In this document: positions 35,008 to 45,565 of the stretch, piece by piece
How positions within the stretch are numbered: position 1 is the stretch's first letter
Layout of the letters: each line of letters opens with the position of its first letter
Assembly (NCBI RefSeq): GCF_031759225.1
Contig: NZ_CP134494.1
Span: 2,230,501-2,294,500, forward strand
DNA length: 64,000 bases
Reading direction: 5' to 3'
Origin: Mesobacillus jeotgali
GTDB taxonomy: Bacteria; Bacillota; Bacilli; Bacillales; Cytobacillaceae
Position numbers and translations under genes: made by a program
Notes under the pieces: model-generated
Told to the model about the DNA's origin: nothing
What the model saw: the letters and a program-made list of their open reading frames with translations, nothing else
Database searches by the model: none

Positions 35008-36119
35008 ATCACTTCAGCCTCCTGGCGTGCCTTATTGAATGCTTCTTCCAAATCAGATTTTAAATCCTCAACATTCTCGATTCCCACAGAGAACCGCAGC
35101 AGCCGGTCACAAACTCCCGTTTTTTCACGAATTTCTGCCGGGATGTCGGCATGTGTCTGGGTTGCAGGGTAGGTGATGAAGCTTTCAACACCGCCGAGAC
35201 TTTCTGCAAACGTGATGACCGACAGACTTTTTAAAAATGGATTGACCATGGCAAGGGAGTGGACCCTGAAGGAAATCATTCCGCCTCTACCTGGATAAAG
35301 GACATCCTTGACTGAAGGATGATGCTGTAAATAATCGACCAGCTCACTGGCATTTTTCTCGTGACGTTCCATTCTTAATGACAATGTCTTCATACCGCGG
35401 ATGAGCAGCCAGGAGTCGAATGGACTCAAAACCGCACCACCGCCATTATGATGGAGGAAGAGGGATTCACAAAGGTGCTGCCCTTTTGCCACGATCAATC
35501 CTGCAAGGACATCATTATGACCGCCCAGATATTTAGTTGCACTGTGGATTACGATATCTGCACCTAATGTCAATGGCTTTTGCAGCAGGGGAGTGTAGAA
35601 GGTATTATCAACAATCAGCAGAATACCGTTCTCTTTGGCAATTTTAGCAATTGCTTCAATATCAGCTTGCTCCATGAGCGGATTAGTCGGCGTCTCTACA
35701 AAAAGAGCCTTCGTCTTTTGTGTTATGGCCGATTTGACTTCGTTTAGATCAGACAGGTCAGCATATGTACTTTGTAATCCCCATTTTTTGAAGCCTTGTT
35801 CGAGAAGACGATAAGTTCCTCCATATAGATCCTTAGAGACAATCCATTCATCGCCGTGCTCAAATAAAGAAAGAACAGTCCAGATTGCTGCCATTCCTGA
35901 GCTGCAGGCAAATCCCCGGTCACCCTCTTCCAGGTCTGCAATCGCCTTTTCAAGAATTTCACGAGTAGGATTGCCGGTGCGGACATAATCATAACCACTG
36001 GATTGGCCAATCCCTTCGTGCCGATAGGCTGTCGTTAAATAGATTGGCGGATTGACCGCACCTGTTGTAGATTCACTCCTGTTTCCAAGCTGCGCTAGCT
36101 TTGTATCGATTTTTGCCAA
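35004..36119 (-). CDS. metI: cystathionine gamma-synthase / O-acetylhomoserine thiolyase
   Basis: A PLP enzyme of about 371 residues, like B. subtilis MetI (373): YDYVRTGNPTREILE and PLP Lys in HSATKYLGGHND. It joins O-acetylhomoserine with cysteine (or sulfide) in the first step of the operon's pathway. TTG 36119 is preferred, with AGGAG 8 bases upstream; GTG 36128 in the same frame touches the Shine-Dalgarno. First gene of metI-metC-yitJ-metH, transcribed from the SAM riboswitch leader. Confidence 0.94.
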   Translation of the reverse strand: MAKIDTKLAQLGNRSESTTGAVNPPIYLTTAYRHEGIGQSSGYDYVRTGNPTREILEKAIADLEEGDRGFACSSGMAAIWTVLSLFEHGDEWIVSKDLYGGTYRLLEQGFKKWGLQSTYADLSDLNEVKSAITQKTKALFVETPTNPLMEQADIEAIAKIAKENGILLIVDNTFYTPLLQKPLTLGADIVIHSATKYLGGHNDVLAGLIVAKGQHLCESLFLHHNGGGAVLSPFDSWLLIRGMKTLSLRMERHEKNASELVDYLQHHPSVKDVLYPGRGGMISFRVHSLAMVNPFLKSLSVITFAESLGGVESFITYPATQTHADIPAEIREKTGVCDRLLRFSVGIENVEDLKSDLEEAFNKARQEAEVI

Positions 36120-36245
36120 TTTACTCACTCCTATGGATTGTAGTGGAGGGCAATTTTTGTTTTATAAAAAAAGACGAGATCTTCGACTTAAAGCAGACAA
36201 TTCCACAAAAGCTCCAGAAAACATTGCGGTGAGTCCTTAATAAAA

Positions 36246-36273
36246 CAAAAAAAGCCTTCTTAAGAAGAAGACT
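36246..36273 (-). terminator. SAM riboswitch expression-platform terminator
   Basis: On the minus strand, stem AGTCTTCTT/AAGAAGGCT followed by TTTTTTTG, about 20 bases after the aptamer. Confidence 0.85.
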
Positions 36274-36293
36274 TTTACAGATGATAGCCATTC

Positions 36294-36406
36294 TTCTTAT
36301 CTGCCAAGTTTAAAAACTTGCTGGAATTAGCACCTTTTCAACAAACATGGTTGAAGGTTGCTGAAGCTTCATTGGGCCAGACCCTCAGCTTCTCTGGATA
36401 AGATTT
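36294..36406 (-). ncRNA. SAM (S-box, SAM-I) riboswitch aptamer
   Basis: The minus strand reads CTTATCCAGAGAAGCTGAGG, then GGTCTGGCCC, then GAAGCTTCAGCAACC, then GGTGCTAATTCCAGCA, then AACTTGGCAGATAAG. These are the conserved P1-P4 blocks of the S-box in order. It precedes metI, so high SAM would favour the terminator at 36246-36273 and switch off the whole four-gene operon. Confidence 0.97.
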
Positions 36407-36524
36407 CATATTATTGAATAATTAAATTTCTCTAAATATTACAGCTGTTGGAGATGAATGTCAATCATTTTATTAAAGCGGTAAAGTAAATAGGTAAAAA
36501 ATCAGGGGGCTAAGGGGGCTAAGA

Positions 36525-36713
36525 CTGTCAAGAATCTGCTGTTATTCTGACAGCTTTGCAGCTTATGGACGCAATCCTGTCAAGATTCTGCTGTTATTCT
36601 GACAGCTTTTCAGCTTATGGGTGCAAACCTGTCAAGAATCTGTTGTTATTTTGACAGCTACCTACTTTCGGACTTAAAGTTGTCAAAAACCGCTGAACTA
36701 TCTGACGAGCAGC
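36525..36713. repeat. tandem 52-bp repeat, about 3.6 units, each with a dyad
   Basis: Units start at 36525, 36577, 36629 and 36680 (diverged). Each begins with CTGTCAAGAAT...ATTCTGACAG (arms about 10 bases) followed by a CAGCTTATGG-like tail. The gene-free stretch 36407-36741 holds nothing else recognisable. No open reading frame runs through all units. Confidence 0.85.
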
Positions 36714-36741
36714 AAAACGTATTAAAAAACACAATAATAAA

Positions 36742-36770
36742 ACTGGCTCACCTCTAAAAGATGAGCCAGT
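36742..36770 (-). terminator. terminator of the M4 protease gene
   Basis: Stem ACTGGCTCA/TGAGCCAGT followed on the minus strand by TTTTATTATTG. Confidence 0.85.
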
Positions 36771-36789
36771 CTTGCTAAATATATAACTA

Positions 36790-38442
<1,653 letters not shown>

Positions 38443-38673
38443 CTAGCTAATAAATATTAGTAGATTATCATAGTTATACTCCCATAGTCTGAACATTTCA
38501 ACAATTAAGTCGCAAAATGTCGAATTTGTATGTTGGGAAATTTTTTTGCGAATTGAGAAAGGATGCCAAAACAAAATTTGTTATAAAAGTAGTCAGAATT
38601 TATTGACTAGTCAGGTAATATATTTTTATTATTAAGTTGTAGTACCAACTTATAAAAAAGGAGGTTAAAATCA

Positions 38674-40416
38674 ATGAATTCTTTATGGTTAGCCGTAATC
38701 GGGATGATTGTCTTTGCGATTGGCTATCGATTTTATTCTAGGTGGGTAGCTGAAAAGATTTACCGTCTTGATCCGAATTATGTGACACCGGCGCACCAAT
38801 ATTCTGACGGGGTTGATTTTGTCCCAACAAAGAAAATGATCCTCTGGGGACATCATTTTACGTCAGTAGCAGGGGCGGCACCAATTGTAGGGCCGGCGAT
38901 CGCTGTCTATTGGGGATGGCTTCCTGCTTTCCTTTGGGTTACTTTAGGGACGGTCTTCGCGGCAGGTGTCCATGATTTCGGAACTCTTGTCCTTTCAGTC
39001 AGGAATAAGGGACAGTCAGTAGGTACAATCACAAATAAGCTGATTGGCAAACGTGCAAAAATTATGTTCTTATTCATTATTTTAATTCTTGTTTTGATGG
39101 TCAACGCTGTTTTCGCATGGGTCATCGCGAACTTATTTGTCAGTTTCCCTGCGAGTGTCCTGTCCGTATTTTTACAGATTCCGCTTGCGATCTGGATTGG
39201 TTATGCAGTGTATAAAAAGAAAAAAGGAATGCTTCTGCCTTCCTTGGTCGCACTTGCTGTCATGTATGGCGCCGCCATCCTCGCCAGCCGTGTTCCAGCA
39301 TTGCAAATTGATCTTGTGAAATACTTTGGCGGGGCGGATAATACCGTCATGTTTGGCCTAAGCGGTGTTTCCATGGCATTCCTGGTCTGGATTGTCGTGT
39401 TGATGGTCTATGTTTACATTGCCTCGACTTTACCTGTCTGGAAGCTCCTGCAGCCTCGTGATTATATCAATTCACACCAGTTGGTTGTAGGATTATTCAT
39501 TTTATATGCCGGACTGGTTTTCCTTCAGCCTGAAGTAACGGCACCAGCATTGAATGGAGCGCCAAGTGATGTGTCCTGGTTCCCGCTGTTGTTCATCACG
39601 ATTGCCTGCGGTGCGATTTCCGGTTTCCATGGACTTGTTTCTTCGGGAACATCTTCCAAGCAGCTGGAAAAAGAAACGGATGCCCGTTTTGTTGGATACC
39701 TTGGGGCGGTTGGTGAAGGGATTCTTGCCCTGATTGCCATCATCGCGGTGGTAACCGTTTTTGCGACAAAGGCTGATTTTTCTGCTGCTTATTCAAGCTT
39801 TGCGGCAGCAAGCTCGGGAGGTCTTGGCAACTTTATCAATGGTGCCGCCCAGCTTGCGACTGGCATCTGGATTCCTGCCGATATTGCCAGAACAATTGTT
39901 TCTATCATCGTTGTCAGCTTTGCTGCTACGACATTGGATACTTCTGTAAGATTGATGCGTTATATCATTGCTGAAATAGGAAGTGAATACAACATCAAGT
40001 CTTTGACAAATGCTCATGTCGCTACAACAGTTGCTGTTGTTTCAAGTGCAGCGCTTGTACTCCTGCCAAAAGGCCCTAACGGATTCGGTTCTGGTGGATA
40101 CTTGTTGTGGCCATTGTTCGGAACAAGCAACCAGCTTTTGGCTGGAGTCAGCCTGCTGCTCATTTCTATCTGGCTGAAGCGTCAGGGAAGGAATTACCTT
40201 GTCACCTTCATTCCGATGGTGTTCGTATTCTTCATGACACTCTGGGCCATGATTCAACAGGTTGTTTTCCAGTGGTCTGGATATGGAAGCGGCGAGTTGA
40301 ATATGCTGCTCTTTGGCATCGGCGGCCTGATCCTGATTTTTGTATTCTGGATCATCCTCGAGGCAATAACAGCCTTCAGCAGGAATAATCCACCGCCAAT
40401 AGGCAAGGAAATGTAA
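38674..40416 (+). CDS. cstA: carbon starvation protein CstA-type peptide/pyruvate transporter
   Basis: A 580-residue polytopic membrane protein (about 15-16 helices) of the CstA/BtsT family. It starts with the conserved ADPNYVTPAHQ-like region (RLDPNYVTPAHQYSDGVDFVPT) and has GHHFTSVAGAAPIVGPA and HDFGTLVLSVRNKGQSVG. Family members import peptides or pyruvate when carbon is short. AAAGGAGG lies 8 bases upstream. It is followed by the two genes below in the same orientation, which are unusual partners. Confidence 0.93.
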   Translation: MNSLWLAVIGMIVFAIGYRFYSRWVAEKIYRLDPNYVTPAHQYSDGVDFVPTKKMILWGHHFTSVAGAAPIVGPAIAVYWGWLPAFLWVTLGTVFAAGVHDFGTLVLSVRNKGQSVGTITNKLIGKRAKIMFLFIILILVLMVNAVFAWVIANLFVSFPASVLSVFLQIPLAIWIGYAVYKKKKGMLLPSLVALAVMYGAAILASRVPALQIDLVKYFGGADNTVMFGLSGVSMAFLVWIVVLMVYVYIASTLPVWKLLQPRDYINSHQLVVGLFILYAGLVFLQPEVTAPALNGAPSDVSWFPLLFITIACGAISGFHGLVSSGTSSKQLEKETDARFVGYLGAVGEGILALIAIIAVVTVFATKADFSAAYSSFAAASSGGLGNFINGAAQLATGIWIPADIARTIVSIIVVSFAATTLDTSVRLMRYIIAEIGSEYNIKSLTNAHVATTVAVVSSAALVLLPKGPNGFGSGGYLLWPLFGTSNQLLAGVSLLLISIWLKRQGRNYLVTFIPMVFVFFMTLWAMIQQVVFQWSGYGSGELNMLLFGIGGLILIFVFWIILEAITAFSRNNPPPIGKEM

Positions 40417-40471
40417 AACAGTGGAGGCCGGGCGACCGGTCTCTATTGTCATTTTGGAAAGGGGGTAAAGC

Positions 40472-40738
40472 ATGATGGGTTTCTACGACAAATTCAAGCG
40501 TGCCATCGCTGTATACGATGAAATCCTCAGGCAGCCGCACAGGACCGAAATTGCCCGTGAGTTAAGAGATGAAGAAGACTTGTTCATGCTGCTTTGTTTT
40601 TCGGAAATGCTCGGTCTGCCCAATCCGGCATTTTACTATACTCTGGAACTCTATCCTGTCATCATCGAACGTTTCCATGATTGGCATCTGAGGGCAGGAA
40701 TGGAAAAATCCCCGCTTGAAGGAATACGCTGCTGTTAG
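40472..40738 (+). CDS. cory-CC-star type small protein
   Basis: An 88-residue soluble, helical protein whose last two residues are cysteines (GIRCC then stop). This matches the family named for a C-terminal CC followed by the stop codon. A central FSEMLGLPNPAFYYTLELYP segment is typical. GGGGGTAAAGC precedes tandem ATGs. It stands between cstA and an ArsA-like ATPase with 11 bases to the latter. The C-terminal Cys pair may bind metal or a partner; function unknown. Confidence 0.8.
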   Translation: MMGFYDKFKRAIAVYDEILRQPHRTEIARELRDEEDLFMLLCFSEMLGLPNPAFYYTLELYPVIIERFHDWHLRAGMEKSPLEGIRCC

Positions 40739-40749
40739 GAGGAAGTGTT

Positions 40750-41715
40750 ATGTCTATGATGGACAAGAAGATCTATTTTATTGGCGGAAAAGGCGGTGTT
40801 GGCAAAAGTACAACATCCGCGGCCATGGCACTCTTGCTTGCTAAAAAAGAGAAAAGGATTCTGCTGGTTTCAACAGATCCCGCCCATAATACAGGGGATT
40901 TATTCCATCGGAACTTTACTGGGGGGAAAATTGAAAGAGCAACCCGTAATCTTGATGTTTTGGAGATTGACTCGGAGCAGGAGTCCAGGAACTACATCAA
41001 TGGAGTAAAAGGAAATTTGAAAGGCCTCGTGAAAGCGACAATGCTGGAGGAGGTCAACAGGCAGATTGATATGGCCGCTTCCTCCCCTGGGGCAGAAGAA
41101 GCAGCGCTGTTTGACAAAATCACCTCATTGGTACTTGAGGAAATAGCAAATTATGATGCCATTGTTTTTGATACAGCACCGACAGGTCATACCATCCGGC
41201 TGCTGACTCTGCCGGAGTTGATGGGTGTTTGGATGGACGGGCTATTGGAACGGCGCAAAAAGGTGAACGAGAACTACGCGCAGTGGATGAATGATGGTGA
41301 AATCGTTGACGACCCTTTATATGACAAGCTGAATGAACGAAAAAATCGCTTCAAGCGTGTAAGGGAAATCCTGCTTGATGGTACTCAAACAGAGTATATA
41401 TTTGTTCTAAACGCCGAACGTCTACCCATCCTTGAAACCGTCAAAGCAATCGAAACACTGCATCAGCATGGAATCCATGTAAACTCAATCGTTGTCAACA
41501 AGGTCATCCCTGAGGAGGCAGATGGAAGGTTCATGGCACAAAGGAGATCGAACGAGCGATTGTATCTAGATGAAATTGAAGAAAAATTCAAGAATCAGAG
41601 ACAAATTTTCTTGCCTCTTCTTGAGCAGGATATCTCCTCGCTTAGCTCCCTGGAATTAATTTCAGGAATTTTGGGAAAACAAATTAATATGAGTTTAAAC
41701 TATAGTCAAAAGTAG
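40750..41715 (+). CDS. ArsA/Get3-family ATPase
   Basis: A 321-residue P-loop ATPase of the ArsA/Get3 group. It has the deviant Walker A GGKGGVGKST, switch I STDPAHN and switch II DTAPTGHT. It is a single-domain form, as in Get3, and lacks the arsenite Cys triad. No arsB, arsR or arsenate reductase is nearby, so arsenic efflux is unlikely. GGAGGAAGTGTT precedes the ATG. It is the last gene of the cstA unit and probably acts with the CC-ending protein on CstA or another membrane client. Confidence 0.88.
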   Translation: MSMMDKKIYFIGGKGGVGKSTTSAAMALLLAKKEKRILLVSTDPAHNTGDLFHRNFTGGKIERATRNLDVLEIDSEQESRNYINGVKGNLKGLVKATMLEEVNRQIDMAASSPGAEEAALFDKITSLVLEEIANYDAIVFDTAPTGHTIRLLTLPELMGVWMDGLLERRKKVNENYAQWMNDGEIVDDPLYDKLNERKNRFKRVREILLDGTQTEYIFVLNAERLPILETVKAIETLHQHGIHVNSIVVNKVIPEEADGRFMAQRRSNERLYLDEIEEKFKNQRQIFLPLLEQDISSLSSLELISGILGKQINMSLNYSQK

Positions 41716-41830
41716 AGTTTTCATTTCATTAATTAGGGTTATATAAAAGCATGGTTTAATATTTTGGGAAGTATGGAAACTAATGCTATTGATAGTGGAT
41801 GGTAACTGCGACACAGAAAGGGGCATGAAA

Positions 41831-42508
41831 ATGAGGCGTATCTTTGCCGGCTCGATTACATCCTATAGTCAGTTCGGACATTTGAAGGTCCCAAAGGGCA
41901 TTAGAAATATTTGTCCAGTTTGCAAGGAGAAGGTGGAGTTTGTTCTTAAGTCCACGTATCAGAGCAGCAAACATGGACTGATGACTGAAAGTGTTTGTCC
42001 CTCATGTAAAAAAAGTGTTCCGTTTGTGATCATTACAAGGGAAAACGAGACACAGCCTGATGTATACATATATGATCCACAGAGCTCAACCGATCCAACA
42101 AACCAGATACAGCACATTCCTAAAATACCAGAGGAATTGGTCAGGGCTTATAAATCAGCAGTCAGCGTCTATCTTTCAAAAGAAAATACTGCGACTGCGG
42201 TACTTGCAAAGAGAGTCCTTGAGAATGTATTAAAGAACTTTTTAGGTGACAAGGCAAAGGGCATGACTCTCGACCAGCAATTCGAAGTGCTTCCGGACCA
42301 TATTCATTTAGATAAAGCCGTCACTTCATTAAGCCCTTTGATGAAACCTGAAGGGGCGCTCCATAAAATGCTTGAGTTGGAATCCGAGATGGATGATGAA
42401 ATGACGGAACTAATCATGGATCTACTGGAAGATTTGATTCAATATCTGTTCGTGTTACCCGGAAAAATTGAAATGACCCGAGAACAAATTGAAAAAAAGC
42501 TAAATTGA
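41831..42508 (+). CDS. DUF4145-like protein with zinc-ribbon
   Basis: A 225-residue cytoplasmic protein. An N-terminal zinc-ribbon (CPVCKEKVEF... and CPSCKKSVPF) is followed by a DUF4145-type helical domain (YKSAVSVYLSKENTATAVLAKRVLENVLKNFLGDKAKG). DUF4145 domains often accompany restriction or defence enzymes, but here the gene is alone. ATG 41831 has AAAGGGG 7 bases upstream; an in-frame ATG at 41825 is too close to it. Confidence 0.75.
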   Translation: MRRIFAGSITSYSQFGHLKVPKGIRNICPVCKEKVEFVLKSTYQSSKHGLMTESVCPSCKKSVPFVIITRENETQPDVYIYDPQSSTDPTNQIQHIPKIPEELVRAYKSAVSVYLSKENTATAVLAKRVLENVLKNFLGDKAKGMTLDQQFEVLPDHIHLDKAVTSLSPLMKPEGALHKMLELESEMDDEMTELIMDLLEDLIQYLFVLPGKIEMTREQIEKKLN

Positions 42509-42513
42509 CTTTC

Positions 42514-42541
42514 GCAGCTTCCACTGGAGGCTGCTTTTTAT
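42514..42541 (+). terminator. terminator after DUF4145-like gene
   Basis: Stem GCAGCTTCC/GGAGGCTGC (one G-U pair) followed by TTTTTA. Confidence 0.85.
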
Positions 42542-42634
42542 ATTCAATATCCGGGGATCTTTTGCTAAAGCAGGAGGGGGGAAAAGGGGGAAACAGCAGG
42601 AGAAGAATTTGACTGCAGTATTTTCAGCGGGCTT

Positions 42635-42835
42635 TTGTTCTCGATACTATTTTTCCTCACCCTTCCGATGAAAAAGGCTTTAGGGAGAAGGACACTGATC
42701 GCTCGCAGAATGTGGAGCAAAAAATGGGTACTTAACCTTTTGCTTGGGATCATTTTTGCTTTCTTATGCTACATCACCGTTCTGCTTTTACTGGTGGAAG
42801 TGCTCCATCTTTTGAAAAGTAAAAAACGCAAGTGA
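42635..42835 (+). CDS. possible small membrane protein
   Basis: A 66-residue frame with two hydrophobic stretches (MFSILFFLTLP and VLNLLLGIIFAFLCYITVLLLLVEVLHLL) and basic ends. It starts with TTG and no convincing Shine-Dalgarno is present. It could be a real peptide or chance; no family recognised. Confidence 0.3.
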   Translation: MFSILFFLTLPMKKALGRRTLIARRMWSKKWVLNLLLGIIFAFLCYITVLLLLVEVLHLLKSKKRK

Positions 42836-42845
42836 AGATGAAGTA

Positions 42846-42949
42846 CAGAAATCATGGCCATTTCTGAAAAAATGACCATCATAAAAGTCATGACGGTCAG
42901 AAATCACGGCTATATCAATAAATATGTCCGTCATCAAAGTTTCAACGGC
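42846..42949. repeat. two imperfect 52-bp direct repeats with dyads
   Basis: Units start at 42846 and 42898. Each begins CAGAAATCAYGGCYAT and ends near RACGG. The first contains the dyad CAGAAAT/ATTTCTG around CATGGCC. The gene-free region 42836-43029 holds nothing else obvious. Confidence 0.65.
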
Positions 42950-43029
42950 CAAGAATGAAAGACTTTACTCCATCCATTTGAATGGCGCTTACTTTTTTTA
43001 TAGGACGTTAGATTAGGGCAGCACTTTCC

Positions 43030-43815
43030 CTAAGGGGCCGCGATCTTCAGCAGTTTGAAGAAATCATCGCGATTATTTGCCTCGTAGAGCAATCGTTCAT
43101 GATTGAAGATGGCGTAGTATGGCAATGCTTCGATTGTTAGATCGGGGAATTGCTGGCGTGCTTCTTCAACGCTGTTCACCTGCATGGATTGTGCTTTATG
43201 GACATACTCATTATTTACCTGTTCCAGGGCCCAGTTTTGTTGCTGTGTATCTGGTTGGTATAGTTCCAATACAGCTAAATGGCCTTTTTCTTCGGCAAGT
43301 TGGGATTGATACGAAATTACTTCTTCTATGATAATCGGAAAAGTATAGTGATAGACTCGATCCTTCCTGGTGGCTTCTATAATAACCGTACTTAGCCCAG
43401 CCACATTGTTAAAAGTATAGGTATCATCGAAAATTGTTTCCAAAGGCAGAGGCCCCATTTCCAAATCACCTCGTGAGCGATAAACGGATATAGTATCAAT
43501 CTGCGCTTTTTCAGGAAAGTCGATCTTCATCTTACTGAATGGTTTCGCGCTGACTGGCAGCAAATCATGAAACAGGATTGGTGGCTCATCCTGGTCGACG
43601 ACAGGTCCGGTTCCTTTTTCTACCCAGGAAAACGCACCTGATTTATACAATACTTCCTGTCCGTTAATCGTGATGGCTGCTTCCGGGAAACTGATTGATT
43701 CTTCTTCTTTTTCAGACTCTGGCATACGTGACTTGTATGTGTCAAATGTATAAATCATTAAGACAGAAATAAAAACGAGTGCGTAAGGGAGCCATTTTTT
43801 ATTCAAGGCTATCAT
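43030..43815 (-). CDS. hypothetical membrane-anchored protein
   Basis: A 261-residue protein with an N-terminal anchor (LPYALVFISVLMIYTF, about 9-25) and an extracytoplasmic beta-rich domain with no family recognised. It includes SFPEAAITINGQEVLYKSG and LPYYAIFNHERLLYEANNRDDFFKLLK. It overlaps the upstream 54-residue gene by 17 bases, so the two are translationally coupled. Divergent from the KinB-like kinase. Confidence 0.7.
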   Translation of the reverse strand: MIALNKKWLPYALVFISVLMIYTFDTYKSRMPESEKEEESISFPEAAITINGQEVLYKSGAFSWVEKGTGPVVDQDEPPILFHDLLPVSAKPFSKMKIDFPEKAQIDTISVYRSRGDLEMGPLPLETIFDDTYTFNNVAGLSTVIIEATRKDRVYHYTFPIIIEEVISYQSQLAEEKGHLAVLELYQPDTQQQNWALEQVNNEYVHKAQSMQVNSVEEARQQFPDLTIEALPYYAIFNHERLLYEANNRDDFFKLLKIAAP

Positions 43816-43963
43816 TCTTCGCGGTTAGCATATTTTCGATTTCCTCAACTGATGGCGGAACCTTTGGATTTAAAAAATCATACAATCGGTCGACCTTTCT
43901 ATGCAGTCTTACAACATCAATAAGTATGAGCACGAGCAAAATAATGATGACCCATAATAACAT
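43799..43963 (-). CDS. small single-pass membrane protein
   Basis: A 54-residue protein: one membrane helix (MLLWVIIILLVLILIDVV), then a basic/acidic coiled tail (LHRKVDRLYDFLNPKVPPSVEEIENML). ATG 43963 follows AAAAAGGAG by 11 bases; the longer frame to 44002 lacks a site. It overlaps the following gene. Function unknown. Confidence 0.65.
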   Translation of the reverse strand: MLLWVIIILLVLILIDVVRLHRKVDRLYDFLNPKVPPSVEEIENMLTAKNDSLE

Positions 43964-44087
43964 ATACAACACTCCTTTTTTCCAATATAAAACAAACGGC
44001 AAGGAATAAAAAGGTGATAATGGGTAAAATTTGCGCTGTCCACAGGATTATAATACTATCTTTATATGTACTTATGGTGGTGTTGCA

Positions 44088-45328
44088 GTGGAAATTACAA
44101 AGCATTTATTAATGAATCTCTCGCTTCTCCTTGTTCTGCTATTTTTTACCCAGTTAATCATTGAAAGACAAGTAGAGGAAGAAAAGCGCGAAAGGTATCA
44201 ATTAATCTATTTCATAATATCGATTTTTACCTGTTATATATTTTCAGTAGAAGTACAGAACGGCATTCGCTTTGATCTTCGACAGGTGCCGATGATCCTA
44301 GGAAGTCTCTATACCGGACATAGTTTTCTTCTTGCAGGTGTTACTCTTTTAATGCGAGGTTTTTTAGGTATAAACGATGGGTTCTGGGTTTCAGTGGGGG
44401 TCTTTTTTGGACTTGCCATCCTCCTCAAATGGATTCACCCATGGTTTAACAGATTGACCTTAAACAGCAGAGTCGGGGTTTCTGTCTTATTGACAGTCAT
44501 TACATCCTTTTTATTGATGCAGATGGTCGCCGTAGTAAACGCCCCAATCAGACATCCAGAAGCATGGATCAGCTTCATCTTGATTCCGGCTCTTACTTCC
44601 GGTTTAGTCAGTTATTCAATTGAGACAATCCGCCAAACATTCATTATCCGCCAAAGGTTGGCAAAGGCCGATAAAATCGAAGCCGTCAGCCATTTAAGTG
44701 CGGCTATTTCTCATGAAATCCGCAATCCGCTTACAACGGTAAAGGTTTTTTACAGCTATTAGGTGAGAACAGCTATCCTGAGGTTAAAAAAAAGGAATTC
44801 ATTGATATTGCTGTCCAGGAATTGAATCGGGCGGAAGAGGTGATCAATGACTACCTGACCTTTGCAAGGCCAGCGTTTGAAAAGGAAGAGGAAATCGAAG
44901 TCGAAAAGGAACTGAATCAGGTACTTAATGTACTTAGCCCATTGGCTAATTTCAATGGTGTGAAAATAACGAAAAAGTTCAGTCCGGGATTAGTCATCTC
45001 AGGAGACCAATCGAAGTTCAAGCAGGGATTCATCAACCTGATGAAGAACGGTTTGGAGGCCATGCCTAATGGCGGGGAACTGCTCATCCAGACGTTTACG
45101 ACCGGTCCAGTGGTCCATATTCTTGTCAGGGATACAGGGATTGGGATGAATGAAGAGCAAATTGCCCGGCTTGGAGAACCTTACTACACAACGAAAGGAC
45201 AGCAAGGAACGGGTCTTGGCATGATGGTAACATTCAGCATTATACGTGCAATGAGAGGAAAGGTAGAAGTGAAAAGCCAGGTTGGAAAGGGAACAACCTT
45301 CCATATTCGCTTCAGCAAAATGGAGTAA
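44088..45328 (+). pseudogene. KinB-like sporulation histidine kinase with a -1 frameshift
   Basis: The N-terminal part (44088-44762) codes for several membrane helices of the 5TM/KinB type and the phosphoacceptor motif SHEIRNPLTTVK (His near residue 209). The frame then shifts: TAAAGGTTTTTTACAG lacks one base at about 44741-44746. In the next frame the expected GFLQLLGEN...LNRAEEVINDYLTFARP continues to 45328 with HATPase motifs NLMKNGLEAM, DTGIGM and GTGLGMMV. The first frame stops at TAG 44760-44762. GTG 44088 is the likely start, with GGTGGTG upstream. It is broken unless the base is a sequencing error. Confidence 0.85.
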
Positions 45329-45381
45329 AGATGTCTTGCCAGCTGACTTTTGAAAAAATGGTTAATATTACTTGGCCTTTA

Positions 45382-45410
45382 TTGACAATAAAATCCATCA
45401 TTGCTATATT
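45382..45410 (+). promoter_or_regulatory. sigma-A promoter of the cspD-like gene
   Basis: TTGACA (45382-45387), 17-base spacer, TATATT (45405-45410). Predicted start near 45417, giving a leader of about 150 nt, as is typical for cold-shock genes with a thermoresponsive leader. Confidence 0.75.
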
Positions 45411-45565
45411 GAAATTAGCTGATTGCACACGTATTAGGCACTATGCAATTTGCTTATTCCAATGTTTTAAGACGTTTGAATAGGTCATGTATGAGGGAAC
45501 TAGTCGTTGTGATTTGGTTAATTTTATCATGGCTTGTTCGGCCGATCTAGGAGGATTTCTTTCAC

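Noticed and set aside
36525..36713. CRISPR array
   Set aside because: Units are adjacent 52-bp tandem copies in which the whole unit is conserved; there are no unique spacers and no cas genes.
40750..41715. Arsenite efflux ATPase ArsA
   Set aside because: Single-domain Get3-like protein without the arsenite-binding Cys residues or arsB/arsR/arsC nearby.
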